Shown here: piece by piece, positions 56,063 through 64,000 of the stretch
How the letters are laid out: every line of letters begins with the position of its first letter
Position numbering within the stretch: position 1 is the first letter of the stretch
Source of the DNA: Pseudomonas sp. Bout1
Lineage (GTDB): Bacteria > Pseudomonadota > Gammaproteobacteria > Pseudomonadales > Pseudomonadaceae
NCBI RefSeq assembly: GCF_034314165.1
Contig: NZ_JAVIWK010000001.1
Coordinates: 124,001-188,000, forward strand
Direction: 5' to 3'
DNA: 64,000 nucleotides
The notes under the pieces: generated by a model
What the model saw: the letters and a program-made list of their open reading frames with translations, nothing else
Database searches by the model: none
Told to the model about the DNA's origin: nothing
Translations under genes and position numbers: made by a program

Positions 56063-56755
56063 GTGAAAAACCTTCTCCTGATTCTCCTCTCCACCCTCAT
56101 CCTCGGCGGCTGCGTCAGCCAGCCCCTCACGCCCGAGCATCGTGCGCAGGTCAAGACGGTCAAAGTGCTGCCCGTAAAATGGGAAAAGAACATGGTCTAC
56201 ATGGGGCGTGAACAAGCCTGGGGTGCAGCCCTGGGTGCCGGGCTCGGCGCGGGCGTCGGCATGGCCAGCGGCGCGTCCAAGCTGGGCACGGCGGCCTTGA
56301 GCGGCGCGGGGTTTGCCGCCGGCATGAAGGCGGGGCAACTGGCCGAGATGTCGACGCCGGCGGCGATCCTCACGGTGATGGACGCCGAAAATATCGACTT
56401 GGGCGTGTTGCTCAAGCAGGCCTTTATCGATGCCTTGGGTAAGACGTCATCGCTCAAGGTGGTGGGTGACGACGAGCCGGCCGATGCGCAGATTCAACTG
56501 ACGGTGGGCGAGTGGGGTTTTCGCCTGACCCAGGGTTTCAGCAGCGTGGTCTACCCAACGCTAACCGTGGTGGCGCGCATGGACCGTGGTGACGAGATGC
56601 TCTGGCGCACGGTGGAGACGGTCACGCCGTTCAATGGTCAGAATGTCTACGGCTACACACCGCTCACTTATCGCACTGATCCTGAGGCGTTGCGCCGCGC
56701 GTTGACGGGTATCACGCAGATCTCCGGGAGTTATCTGGTGAAGGAGCTCAAGTAG
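56063..56755 (+). CDS. Lipoprotein with glycine-zipper segment, unknown function
   Basis: 230 residues from a GTG start (AAAGGA 5 bp upstream; the overlapping ATG is out of frame). Lipobox Cys in STLILGGCVSQ. A glycine-zipper-like stretch (ALGAGLGAGVGMASGASKLG, about 53-85) suggests membrane association. The rest is a soluble beta-rich domain (LKVVGDDEPADAQIQLTVGEWGF). No enzyme motif. Single gene. Confidence 0.75.
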   Translation: MKNLLLILLSTLILGGCVSQPLTPEHRAQVKTVKVLPVKWEKNMVYMGREQAWGAALGAGLGAGVGMASGASKLGTAALSGAGFAAGMKAGQLAEMSTPAAILTVMDAENIDLGVLLKQAFIDALGKTSSLKVVGDDEPADAQIQLTVGEWGFRLTQGFSSVVYPTLTVVARMDRGDEMLWRTVETVTPFNGQNVYGYTPLTYRTDPEALRRALTGITQISGSYLVKELK

Positions 56756-57103
56756 ACCAGCGAGAGGTTGCCGCGTGGCTTGCGGTGGCTGATCTCAACG
56801 CGGTGGTTATTGATAGAACCCGCCGAGCACCTTGAACATTTTGTATATCCCAGTGTCTTTACCTCGCCCACCCGCAACCGGTCGGGCTGCATGGACTGCA
56901 GCGTTTTCAAATGACATTAAGGATTAATGTGAACCTTGCCCCCCAAACCTCTTTTCTGTCACCGCCCGCTGCGGTGCACAGGCGCGCGCCTGCGTTTCAG
57001 GAAGGCGCCGCGGGGCAATGCATTCGGATCAATTGATCCTTCTCAGTACACCTACTGCCGCCGGGCCTATTGGCGGCTTTTAATGTAGTTCATGGAGTTT
57101 GAA
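56756..57103 (+). promoter_or_regulatory. Leader region of the autotransporter gene: palindrome, short ORF and terminator-like hairpin
   Basis: Holds a possible 35-codon ORF (GTG 56929 to TGA 57036, AAGGA 5 bp upstream), a perfect 14-bp palindrome GGATCAATTGATCC (57026-57039), and the hairpin described at 57057-57081. No other gene is seen. Confidence 0.4.
57057..57081 (+). terminator. Terminator-like hairpin just upstream of the autotransporter start
   Basis: GCCGCC pairs with GGCGGC around a 9-nt loop, followed by TTTT. It lies only 22 bp before the ATG at 57104, so a transcript starting upstream must pass it. It may act as an attenuator or as the end of a short leader transcript. Confidence 0.45.
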
Positions 57104-59692
57104 ATGAAGCGTAAGCAGTTCCAGAAAAGCCTGTTGGCACTCATGGTCGGCGCAATCAGTGCGCAAGCGCTGGCGGTGGAATTCGACCTGGGGCAGGGCA
57201 AGAACATTTGGGTCGGCGAGACCTTCAATGAGTCATTGATTATCAACGGGACGTTCTCCGAAGTAGTGGTGCCGACCACCACCAACCCTGCCGGACTGGG
57301 TGTGGCCAACACCACTATCCAGGGTTCGTTGATCAACCGTGCCGACATCACTCTGGATTCCCAGGGCGCCGCCATCCGTGCGATTGCCCTGGACCCGCTG
57401 TTCTGGTCGGGCCCGCAAAACCTGAGCCCGGGAACTGTCACCGGGGACGTGGTCCAGGCGGGCAACATTCTTATGAAGAATGGGGGTTACGAGGGGCTTG
57501 AGATCGGCGCGACGACCATCGGTGGAAGTGTCATCAACTCCGGCACCATCCGTTCCACGCTGCCCCTGACGCCGCCGGCTTCACCTTCCTACGTGGATGG
57601 CGGCGAAGGCATTTACCTGCATGGCACCACCGTCGCCGGCGACGTCTCGAACACCGGCGTAATCGACTTGAACGGTGATTACGCCATCGGCCTGATCCTC
57701 GACCGTCAGAACAATCTGGGCACCACCGTCGGTGGCAAAATCCTCAACGCCGGCACGCTCAAAGCGACGGGCGAGGGCGCCTGGGGCATCGAGGTGGAAA
57801 CCGACACCAACCCTCTGCGCATTGAAAACAGCGGCCTGCTTTCCGCCAACGGCAATGACGCCAAGACGGTGATGTTTCTAAACGGTAAGGTCGACTACAT
57901 CCTCAACACCGGCACCCTTGAGGCCACGGGCACCAACGCCAATGCCTTCGAGTTTGCCGGGGCAACCTTTGCCCAGAACAGCGCGACCGGCGCGCGCGGC
58001 ATCGTTAACCGCGGCACGATCAGCGCCGATGGCACAGCCATTCACGTGGACGCTGCCGATCAGGCTTCGGCGTTTGAGATCAACCAGCAAGCCGGCGAGA
58101 TCCGCAGCAACTCCGGCACCGCCATCGACGCCGCCAACCTCGCCACGCTGAACTGGACCGGCGGCAAAATCACCGGCGACCTGCTCAACTTGAGCGCGGT
58201 GAATGTCGCAGGCCAAGCCGATTTCACCGGCAGCCGCATTATCGCGCCGGTCTCGATCAACTCCGGCTCGCTGAACCTTTCCGCCCCGGGCACCACGATC
58301 ACCGGCGACCTTAACGTTGCCAGCGGCGCGGGCATCAATATGCACCTGTCCGACAGCGTCGTGCCGACCACGCCGTACCTGAACGTGAATGGCAACGCCA
58401 CGTTCGCCCAGGCTTCGAAGCTGACGGTGAGCGCGCAGCCAGGCGACTTCGCGCGCACTAACAACGGCACCCAATACACCTTGTTGCAAGCCACCAGCGT
58501 GCAGAACAACGGCCTGTCTGTCGCCAGTTCGTCGTCGTTGCTCGACGTGCTCAGCTACTCGGCCGACGCGCAAACCGTCAAGGCGGTGGTGGCGGTCAAG
58601 GACAACCAGCAAGTGCAGCAAGAGCTGGCCGGAGTAGGCGCCAGTGCCGCAGCGGCGACGGCGGTCAATACCTTCAAAAATGACGTGCTCGGCGGCCTCA
58701 ACCAGAACGATCAAGTGTTCCAGGCCCTGGCCAACGCCGGTACTGCGCAGCAGCTGGCGCAAGTCAGCGAACAGCTCAAGCCGGACGTCAACCGCGGCGC
58801 GCTGGACGTGGCGCTGTCGGGTCAAACCGTGATCAACGGCGCGATCTTCAACCGCCTCACCGACCAGCGCGAAAGCCATCAAACCGGCGGCGTATGGGTG
58901 CAGGGCCTGAGCAGCAACATGGACCAGGACGGGCGTGGCGGCAACAACGGCTACTCGGCCAACAGCAGCGGCATGGCCGTGGGTGTGGACGGGCGCTTGA
59001 ACGACACCACCACGTTGGGCGTGGCTTACAGCTACCTTAACTCCAACATCCATTCCGACCTCGGCAACAAGACCGATGTGGAGGGCCATGCGCTGTCGCT
59101 GTACGGCAACTGGTCGCTGCAAAACTGGTTTGTCGACGGCAGCCTCAGCTATGGCCATAACGACAACGACAGCAAACGTCATATCGCCGGCACCACAGCC
59201 AAGGGCAGTTACGACAGCAATGTGCTGTCTGCCAGTGTGATCGGCGGCTACAGCTTCAAGCCGTCGCAGGCCGTGGTAATCGAGCCGCGCGTGGCAGCGC
59301 GTTACGCCAACGTGCGCATGGACGGTTTCGACGAGAAGGGTTCTTCGGCCGCACTGAGCACCCAGTCGCAACGCTATGAAGTGAGCGAGCTGGGCGCTGG
59401 TGTGCGCTTGGCGGGCAACTTGCCAATGGGCGCCGGCAGCCTGCAGCCGGAAGCAACCTTGATGGCGTATCACGACCTGATCGGTGATCGCGTCGCACAA
59501 ACCTCCAGCTATGTGCTCGGCGGTTCTGCGTTCACCGTCACCGGCGCTTCGGTGGCGCGTGACAGCTATGAAGCCAGTGTCGGCGTGAACTACCAGGTGT
59601 CGGACTTTACCGTGGGTGCCAGCTACACCCGCCAGGCCCGCAGTGGGTTTGATGCCGATGGGGTGATGCTCAAGGCGCGGTACGCGTTTTAA
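57104..59692 (+). CDS. Autotransporter (type Va) with beta-barrel translocator domain
   Basis: 862 residues from the ATG at 57104 (GGAG 6 bp upstream; MEFEMKRKQ at 57092 is an alternative). Signal peptide (KRKQFQKSLLALMVGAISAQALA) then a passenger of Gly/Asn/Thr-rich repeats (about 28-520) with many GTISADGTAIHV-like turns, typical of a beta-helix. The autotransporter barrel follows (about 590-862; GVWVQGLSSNMDQDGRGGNNG, ending LKARYAF). It displays or releases the passenger at the cell surface. No protease or lipase motif was seen, so an adhesin is more likely. Confidence 0.9.
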   Translation: MKRKQFQKSLLALMVGAISAQALAVEFDLGQGKNIWVGETFNESLIINGTFSEVVVPTTTNPAGLGVANTTIQGSLINRADITLDSQGAAIRAIALDPLFWSGPQNLSPGTVTGDVVQAGNILMKNGGYEGLEIGATTIGGSVINSGTIRSTLPLTPPASPSYVDGGEGIYLHGTTVAGDVSNTGVIDLNGDYAIGLILDRQNNLGTTVGGKILNAGTLKATGEGAWGIEVETDTNPLRIENSGLLSANGNDAKTVMFLNGKVDYILNTGTLEATGTNANAFEFAGATFAQNSATGARGIVNRGTISADGTAIHVDAADQASAFEINQQAGEIRSNSGTAIDAANLATLNWTGGKITGDLLNLSAVNVAGQADFTGSRIIAPVSINSGSLNLSAPGTTITGDLNVASGAGINMHLSDSVVPTTPYLNVNGNATFAQASKLTVSAQPGDFARTNNGTQYTLLQATSVQNNGLSVASSSSLLDVLSYSADAQTVKAVVAVKDNQQVQQELAGVGASAAAATAVNTFKNDVLGGLNQNDQVFQALANAGTAQQLAQVSEQLKPDVNRGALDVALSGQTVINGAIFNRLTDQRESHQTGGVWVQGLSSNMDQDGRGGNNGYSANSSGMAVGVDGRLNDTTTLGVAYSYLNSNIHSDLGNKTDVEGHALSLYGNWSLQNWFVDGSLSYGHNDNDSKRHIAGTTAKGSYDSNVLSASVIGGYSFKPSQAVVIEPRVAARYANVRMDGFDEKGSSAALSTQSQRYEVSELGAGVRLAGNLPMGAGSLQPEATLMAYHDLIGDRVAQTSSYVLGGSAFTVTGASVARDSYEASVGVNYQVSDFTVGASYTRQARSGFDADGVMLKARYAF

Positions 59693-59779
59693 GTTTTACA
59701 GCCGATAGAAAACGGTGTCGGGCTGCGGTTCTCCCACGTAGCCCGAGCCAGAGTTTTAACTGTGTTCAAGGAAGTAACA

Positions 59780-60358
59780 ATGAAAAAGACCTCACTGCTA
59801 ATCCTCGCCCTGGCCTTGGCCGGCTGCCACTCCACTGCCAGGAACTCCTCGCCAACCCTGCTCAAGGACGGCGTCCAGTTGCAGCAAAACAAGGTCGAGG
59901 TGGATGCCGAGCACGCCAAAGTCATCATGAAGGCAACCGGTTTTACCTATCCGGTGCAGTTCTCCGTACGCCGTAGTTCCGATGTGGACCAGCGTCCGGA
60001 AATCCTCGGGACGGTGGTGGATTCCGGCCGTGGCAAGGTATTCGGCTGGATCGCCAAGATGAACGAAATGGGCAACAGCGCCGTCGCCAAACGCTTCCCT
60101 CAGTTGGAAGTGCAGGCTGACCCGGGGCAGCCCTTTGAAGTGATCGGCGAGTCACGGGTCTACAACGCCAACTACGTCGGCCTCGTCAAAACCTATGTGT
60201 ATGAATGCGGCCCCATGAGTTCGACCTTCAAGCCTGAGAAGCAAAAGGTTTACCTGGTGGAGTTCGTGATTATCGGGAAGGGGTGTGAGCAGCATGTGTA
60301 TGACGTGACTGCGCCTAACGAGCGTGTCCCCGTGGCGACTGTGGCTCCTGCGGCGTGA
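59780..60358 (+). CDS. Small lipoprotein of unknown function
   Basis: 192 residues from the ATG at 59780 (AAGGAAG upstream; an earlier in-frame ATG lacks the signal). Lipobox Cys in LALALAGCHST. The rest is a beta-rich soluble domain with two more Cys (YECGPM, GKGCEQ) that could form a disulfide. Follows the autotransporter by 87 bp. No family recognised. Confidence 0.75.
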   Translation: MKKTSLLILALALAGCHSTARNSSPTLLKDGVQLQQNKVEVDAEHAKVIMKATGFTYPVQFSVRRSSDVDQRPEILGTVVDSGRGKVFGWIAKMNEMGNSAVAKRFPQLEVQADPGQPFEVIGESRVYNANYVGLVKTYVYECGPMSSTFKPEKQKVYLVEFVIIGKGCEQHVYDVTAPNERVPVATVAPAA

Positions 60359-60444
60359 GCCAGAGCCTGGCGCCAATGCAAATCCGATAGTCGCTCAGGT
60401 ATCGACGGGTACCGCCGGGCTCCATGGCAACTGAAGAGGCGCTG

Positions 60445-61047
60445 ATGATTTCTGCAGATGACGTTGATGGCCTGCTTGAAGATATTTTCGAGGGGCGCAA
60501 GGATTTGGCGGTGTTTGTCGCTGATGGCAGGTACTACTACCTGGCAGACGACAAGGGAAATTTCTGTATCGATGTCAGGCCTGAATACAGGAGCTATGTC
60601 GAAAGTGGCGTCATGGACAGTAGCCTCTATGACCAGGCCGTTTCCGAGTTCAGAGGGGGCGTTCCGGTCCTGGAGGTGAATACCTTTCAGCGCTATCTGG
60701 ATAGCAACAGCGTCAACGTTTATTCGCTGGAGTGGATGGTCAGTTTCTTCACCTACGGTTACTCCGCTGCCTACCTTGGCGAATTTCATAACCATATCGA
60801 GGCCGTTCTATCTGGCAACACGAAGCCTCGTCTGGATGAATGCGAAAAAATGCGAATGAGGCTGCCCCGCTTTTATGTGGACCTGGATAGCAAGGTGTTC
60901 CGGCATGTTGATTGGGACAGGTTTCATGAGTCCTATGTGCCCTCGGACTGGGACGGGCAGCCGTCTGGCTCATTCGCGGAGCTGATCCCGAAAGAGCAAA
61001 GGTATTGGGTTGTGGATGGCATGGACTTTTGGGCGTTGTATGCCTGA
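60445..61047 (+). CDS. Cytoplasmic protein of unknown function
   Basis: 200 residues from the ATG at 60445, preceded by GAAGAGG at 5 bp; the ATG at 60424 would add seven residues without a ribosome-binding site. Soluble, rich in Tyr/Trp/Asp, with YYYLADDKGNFCIDV, WMVSFFTYGYSAAYLGEFHNHI and a C-terminal WVVDGMDFWALYA. I recognise no family. Composition is AT-richer than the genome average. Confidence 0.6.
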   Translation: MISADDVDGLLEDIFEGRKDLAVFVADGRYYYLADDKGNFCIDVRPEYRSYVESGVMDSSLYDQAVSEFRGGVPVLEVNTFQRYLDSNSVNVYSLEWMVSFFTYGYSAAYLGEFHNHIEAVLSGNTKPRLDECEKMRMRLPRFYVDLDSKVFRHVDWDRFHESYVPSDWDGQPSGSFAELIPKEQRYWVVDGMDFWALYA

Positions 61048-61139
61048 TGGAGGGTTAGCTTCGTCGCCTTGGCGATAAGTTGGCCAGTGCTGTCGTGCCC
61101 CACTCGAAGTAACACACGCACCCGCGCAGGAGAAATACC

Positions 61140-61364
61140 GTGGTAATGACATTGGTCATGGTTGGACTGGGACTGGCAATTTTGATGCAGCTGGCCATTT
61201 TTTGTGTGGCCGTAAAAAACTCGCTGGTGCATGCGCTGCTGTGCCTGTTTATCCCTTGTTATGTGTATGTTTATGCCAGAAAGGATCGCCAGGCCAGGCC
61301 GTTCCTTTGGGGGTGGTACGCCGGTATTGGCTTGCTGGCCGCTGGGGCTATTGCTTCAAATTGA
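61140..61364 (+). CDS. Small two-helix membrane protein
   Basis: 74 residues from a GTG start (AGGAG 7 bp upstream; ATG 61146 also possible). Two hydrophobic helices (about 3-27 and 53-71) with a basic ARKDRQARPFLWGW loop. Function unknown. Confidence 0.6.
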   Translation: MVMTLVMVGLGLAILMQLAIFCVAVKNSLVHALLCLFIPCYVYVYARKDRQARPFLWGWYAGIGLLAAGAIASN

Positions 61365-61438
61365 AGCAGGACTCGAAAAGGCGCCGGCAACGCCGTAAAA
61401 TGAAGTCAAATTGACATCATTCAGGGAAGAGTTCAGAC

Positions 61439-62020
61439 ATGCGCGTTGTTGCTTTACTCCTGGCATTCAGCTTTCTGGCTGGCTGCGCCTCTAAGCCGGC
61501 TTACTACATTTCCCCCGCACCGGTTCACATCCCCAAGACCGCCACCTATTGGCTCGATACCTTCGATGTTGAAGTCGTGGGCAAGAACCCACGCTTCCTG
61601 CCTGATGACAAAGTCCGCGAGCAACTGGGTGTAGACCTGGTCAACCGCCTGATCACGGCCAAGCGCTACGCCACCAGCAAGGAAAGCGCCGACTATCTGT
61701 TGGATGTGAAGGTCGTCTACGCCCGTCATTTCCAGGATTCGAAGGGCGGGATCGCCACCGTGCTCGTTGATGACAACACGGTCCTGACCAGTGTGGATTT
61801 CAACTACCTGGTCAAGGTCAAGAAGGCCGGTGCCGAGGTATTACACTTCGCCAAAGACCGCGACAGCCTGGTTCCCGCGGGCTTGTTTGGCCAATGGCAG
61901 CAATACAAGACGATCGGCGGGATCGTCAGCAATACCGGCAACACCAGCGTCGAGCCGTTTTACACGGGCGTGTTGAGCCGCTTTATCGTCGATGATTTGC
62001 GCGATATTCCGTCACGCTAA
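61439..62020 (+). CDS. Lipoprotein of unknown function
   Basis: 193 residues. Lipobox Cys in LAFSFLAGCASKP, then a soluble alpha/beta domain (VREQLGVDLVNRLITAKRYATSK, SADYLLDVKVVYARHF) that resembles DUF4136-type lipoproteins in layout only. Fourth lipoprotein or exported product in this stretch. Starts after a good-spaced GGAAGAG. No operon partner overlaps it. Confidence 0.7.
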   Translation: MRVVALLLAFSFLAGCASKPAYYISPAPVHIPKTATYWLDTFDVEVVGKNPRFLPDDKVREQLGVDLVNRLITAKRYATSKESADYLLDVKVVYARHFQDSKGGIATVLVDDNTVLTSVDFNYLVKVKKAGAEVLHFAKDRDSLVPAGLFGQWQQYKTIGGIVSNTGNTSVEPFYTGVLSRFIVDDLRDIPSR

Positions 62021-62094
62021 GTTGCTTTAACCCGAATCACCAGTCCCTTGCGTCTGACCTTGTGAACGGACCATTCACTCACGAGGTTCAGACC

Positions 62095-63756
62095 ATGTCC
62101 CGTCCAATTCTGCTGTTGCGTCCTGCCGCCCAAGGCTTTGCCGTGACCCTGCTGGTGGCGCTTGCCGGGTGTGGGCTTTCTTCATCCCGTGATGTGGCCA
62201 AGCCCGCTGAGTCGGCGCCTGTCGTGGAGGTGCAAAGTGAGCCCGCCAGCGTTCAGGGGGCCATGGTCAAGCGGATGGTTGCTCCGGCACCGATGGCGTC
62301 GCGGTTGGTCATGAACGATGCCGTCGCCATGCAATACCAGGCCCAGCCTCGGGAGCAATATCAGAACCTCCCGGAGAACCCGATCCGCAGCGTGGCCGAA
62401 ACGCCGGTTTCCACCTTCAGCGTTGACGTCGACACCGGCAGCTATGCCAACGTACGACGTTTCCTCAATCAAGGCAGCCTGCCGCCCGAAGGTGCTGTGC
62501 GACTGGAGGAAATGGTCAATTATTTTCCCTACGACTACGCCCTGCCTACCGACGGCTCGCCCTTTGGCGTGACTACGGAAGTTGCACCGTCGCCGTGGAA
62601 CCCTCACACCCGACTATTGCGCATCGGCATCAAGGCCTCGGACCGCGCCGTGGCGGACCTGGCACCGGCCAACCTGGTGTTCCTGGTAGACGTGTCCGGC
62701 TCGATGAATCGCCGCGAAGGCCTGCCGCTGGTCAAGAGCACCCTGAAGTTGCTTGTGGACCAATTGCGCGACCAGGACCGCGTGTCGCTGGTGGTCTATG
62801 CCGGCGAGTCGCGGGTGGTACTCAAGCCCACCTCGGGCCGGGACAAAACCACGATCCGCAACGCCATCGACCAACTGACGGCAGGTGGCTCCACCGCCGG
62901 CGCTTCGGGTATCGAAATGGCCTACCAAATGGCCCGCGAAGGGTTTATCGACAAAGGCATCAACCGCATCCTGCTGGCCACCGACGGTGACTTCAACGTA
63001 GGCGTGAGCGACTTCGACAGCCTCAAGCAGATGGCGGTGGACCAGCGCAAAAGCGGTGTGTCCCTGACCACCCTCGGCTTTGGTATGGATAACTACAACG
63101 AACACCTGATGGAACAACTGGCCGACGCTGGTGATGGCAACTACGCCTACATCGACAACCTGCGCGAAGCTCGCAAGGTGCTGGTGGATCAGCTCAGTTC
63201 GACCCTCGCGGTGGTGGCCCGGGATGTGAAACTGCAGGTGGAATTCAACCCGGCACAGGTCAGCGAATACCGATTGCTGGGCTATGAAAACCGCGCCTTG
63301 AAGCGTGAGGATTTCAACAACGACAAAGTCGATGCCGGAGAGATCGGTGCAGGGCACACGGTGACGGCGTTGTATGAAATTGTCCCGAAGGGTGAACAGG
63401 GTTGGCTGGAGCCACTGCGCTACGCATCGGCGGCCAAGGCTGATGGTAAAACTGATGAGTTGGCGATGTTGCGGGTACGCTACAAACCAGCGGAAGGCGG
63501 CGATAGCCGACTGATCGAACACCCGATCAGCCGCGAGCAGAGCGACAAACCCAGCGACGACTTGCGCTTCTCTGCCGCCGTGGCCGCCTTCGCCCAGCAA
63601 CTCAAGGGTGATGGCCGCTACACTGGCAGCATGAGTTTCAAGGACACCGCCGCATTGGCCCGCTCCGCCCGGGGCGACGACCCCTTCGGTTTGCGCGGCG
63701 AATTTGTGCAACTGGTCGAATTGGCCCAGAGCCTCCAGGCCCCGGCCAAACACTGA
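62095..63756 (+). CDS. VWA-domain lipoprotein (YfbK-like)
   Basis: 553 residues from the ATG at 62095 (GAGG 8 bp upstream). Lipobox Cys in VALAGCGLSSSRD. An N-terminal von-Willebrand-associated domain (TFSVDVDTGSYANVRRFL), the VWA domain with MIDAS motif DVSGSMN and DGDFNVG (about 200-370), and a C-terminal DUF3520-type domain follow. It binds a divalent metal and probably scaffolds a protein complex at the outer membrane. It is 26 bp upstream of a sigma-factor gene, as seen in several Pseudomonas genomes. Confidence 0.9.
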   Translation: MSRPILLLRPAAQGFAVTLLVALAGCGLSSSRDVAKPAESAPVVEVQSEPASVQGAMVKRMVAPAPMASRLVMNDAVAMQYQAQPREQYQNLPENPIRSVAETPVSTFSVDVDTGSYANVRRFLNQGSLPPEGAVRLEEMVNYFPYDYALPTDGSPFGVTTEVAPSPWNPHTRLLRIGIKASDRAVADLAPANLVFLVDVSGSMNRREGLPLVKSTLKLLVDQLRDQDRVSLVVYAGESRVVLKPTSGRDKTTIRNAIDQLTAGGSTAGASGIEMAYQMAREGFIDKGINRILLATDGDFNVGVSDFDSLKQMAVDQRKSGVSLTTLGFGMDNYNEHLMEQLADAGDGNYAYIDNLREARKVLVDQLSSTLAVVARDVKLQVEFNPAQVSEYRLLGYENRALKREDFNNDKVDAGEIGAGHTVTALYEIVPKGEQGWLEPLRYASAAKADGKTDELAMLRVRYKPAEGGDSRLIEHPISREQSDKPSDDLRFSAAVAAFAQQLKGDGRYTGSMSFKDTAALARSARGDDPFGLRGEFVQLVELAQSLQAPAKH

Positions 63757-63782
63757 CCCACCTCAAAGGAGTGCGCCACCTG

Positions 63783-64000
63783 ATGGATTCACCCAGCGAC
63801 GAAGCCCTGCTGTCCCGCTACCGCAGCGGCGACGGTGCAGCGTTCGAGGCCCTGTACGCGCGGCATCGACAGGGCCTGTACCGGTTTCTCGTGTCCTTGA
63901 GCAACAAGGCCGAACTGGCCGAGGAAGTGTTCCAGGACACCTGGCTCAGCCTGATCCGCAGCACCAGTGAGCCACAGGGCCGGGCGAGTTTTCGCACCTG
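63783..64000 (+). CDS. ECF-type RNA polymerase sigma factor (3' end beyond the window)
   Basis: Open from the ATG at 63783 (AAGGAG 11 bp upstream) to the window edge, about 72 residues seen. They cover sigma region 2: ALLSRYRSGDGAAFEALYARH, LYRFLVSLSNKAELAEEVFQDTWL. It is probably cotranscribed with the VWA lipoprotein gene. Its promoter targets and any anti-sigma factor lie outside the window. Confidence 0.9.
   Translation, partial: MDSPSDEALLSRYRSGDGAAFEALYARHRQGLYRFLVSLSNKAELAEEVFQDTWLSLIRSTSEPQGRASFRT

Noticed and set aside
1..64000. CRISPR arrays, tRNA or rRNA genes, insertion sequences
   Set aside because: No regularly spaced direct repeats, no clover-leaf sequences noticed and no transposase-like protein anywhere in the window.

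Overview
The window is a GC-rich bacterial chromosome segment that reads as Pseudomonas, most likely the P. fluorescens group. The grounds are a PctA-like amino-acid chemoreceptor, an mgo/pvf-type signal cluster, a pgaABCD locus, REP/REPIN palindromes of the type common in that group, and FecI/FecR iron signalling. No rRNA, tRNA, CRISPR array, phage or insertion sequence was seen. Species assignment is inference.

Layout. 1-5064: iron uptake on the minus strand (ECF sigma factor, FecR-type anti-sigma, TonB-dependent siderophore receptor with signalling domain, PepSY membrane protein cut by the window start), with a Fur-like box in front of the sigma gene. 5297-7177: chemoreceptor. 7290-12856: a four-gene minus-strand operon (DUF3050 heme-oxygenase-like protein, AurF-like N-oxygenase, A-T-R nonribosomal peptide synthetase, SRPBCC protein) matching mgoBCAD/pvfABCD, which makes a small N-oxygenated signal controlling secondary metabolism and virulence. 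13240-17896: GntR regulator divergent from a TauD-like dioxygenase and a nitrate/sulfonate/taurine-type ABC importer. 18068-23277: LysR regulator, then an EmrAB-TolC-like tripartite pump. 23326-28330: DUF3142 protein, large periplasmic protein, GT39-type membrane glycosyltransferase and a DUF2789 protein. 28421-28935: a RelE-type toxin-antitoxin pair in which both genes carry a one-base frameshift. 29063-34128: MarR regulator plus a second efflux system (FUSC, DUF1656, HlyD, outer-membrane factor). 34210-36461: a small membrane protein and a YdgA/DUF945 protein. 36642-42934: pgaABCD for the biofilm polysaccharide PNAG. 43255-55342: a contact-dependent inhibition (two-partner secretion) locus of cdiB, cdiA, an immunity gene and two further immunity-like genes bounded by related inverted repeats. 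55416-64000: small orphan genes, several lipoproteins, an autotransporter, a VWA-domain lipoprotein and the start of another ECF sigma gene.

Taken together the segment is an accessory, surface-and-interaction region: iron scavenging, sensing, signal synthesis, drug or aromatic efflux, biofilm matrix and inter-bacterial competition. The most informative places are the mgo-type cluster, the CDI toxin/immunity end (AT-richer, with mobile-looking inverted repeats), the doubly frameshifted toxin-antitoxin module, and the large hairpin upstream of a small orphan gene at 55.7-55.9 kb. I found no clearly undescribed multi-gene system; the best candidates for new biology are the repeat-bounded immunity cassette and the structured leader.
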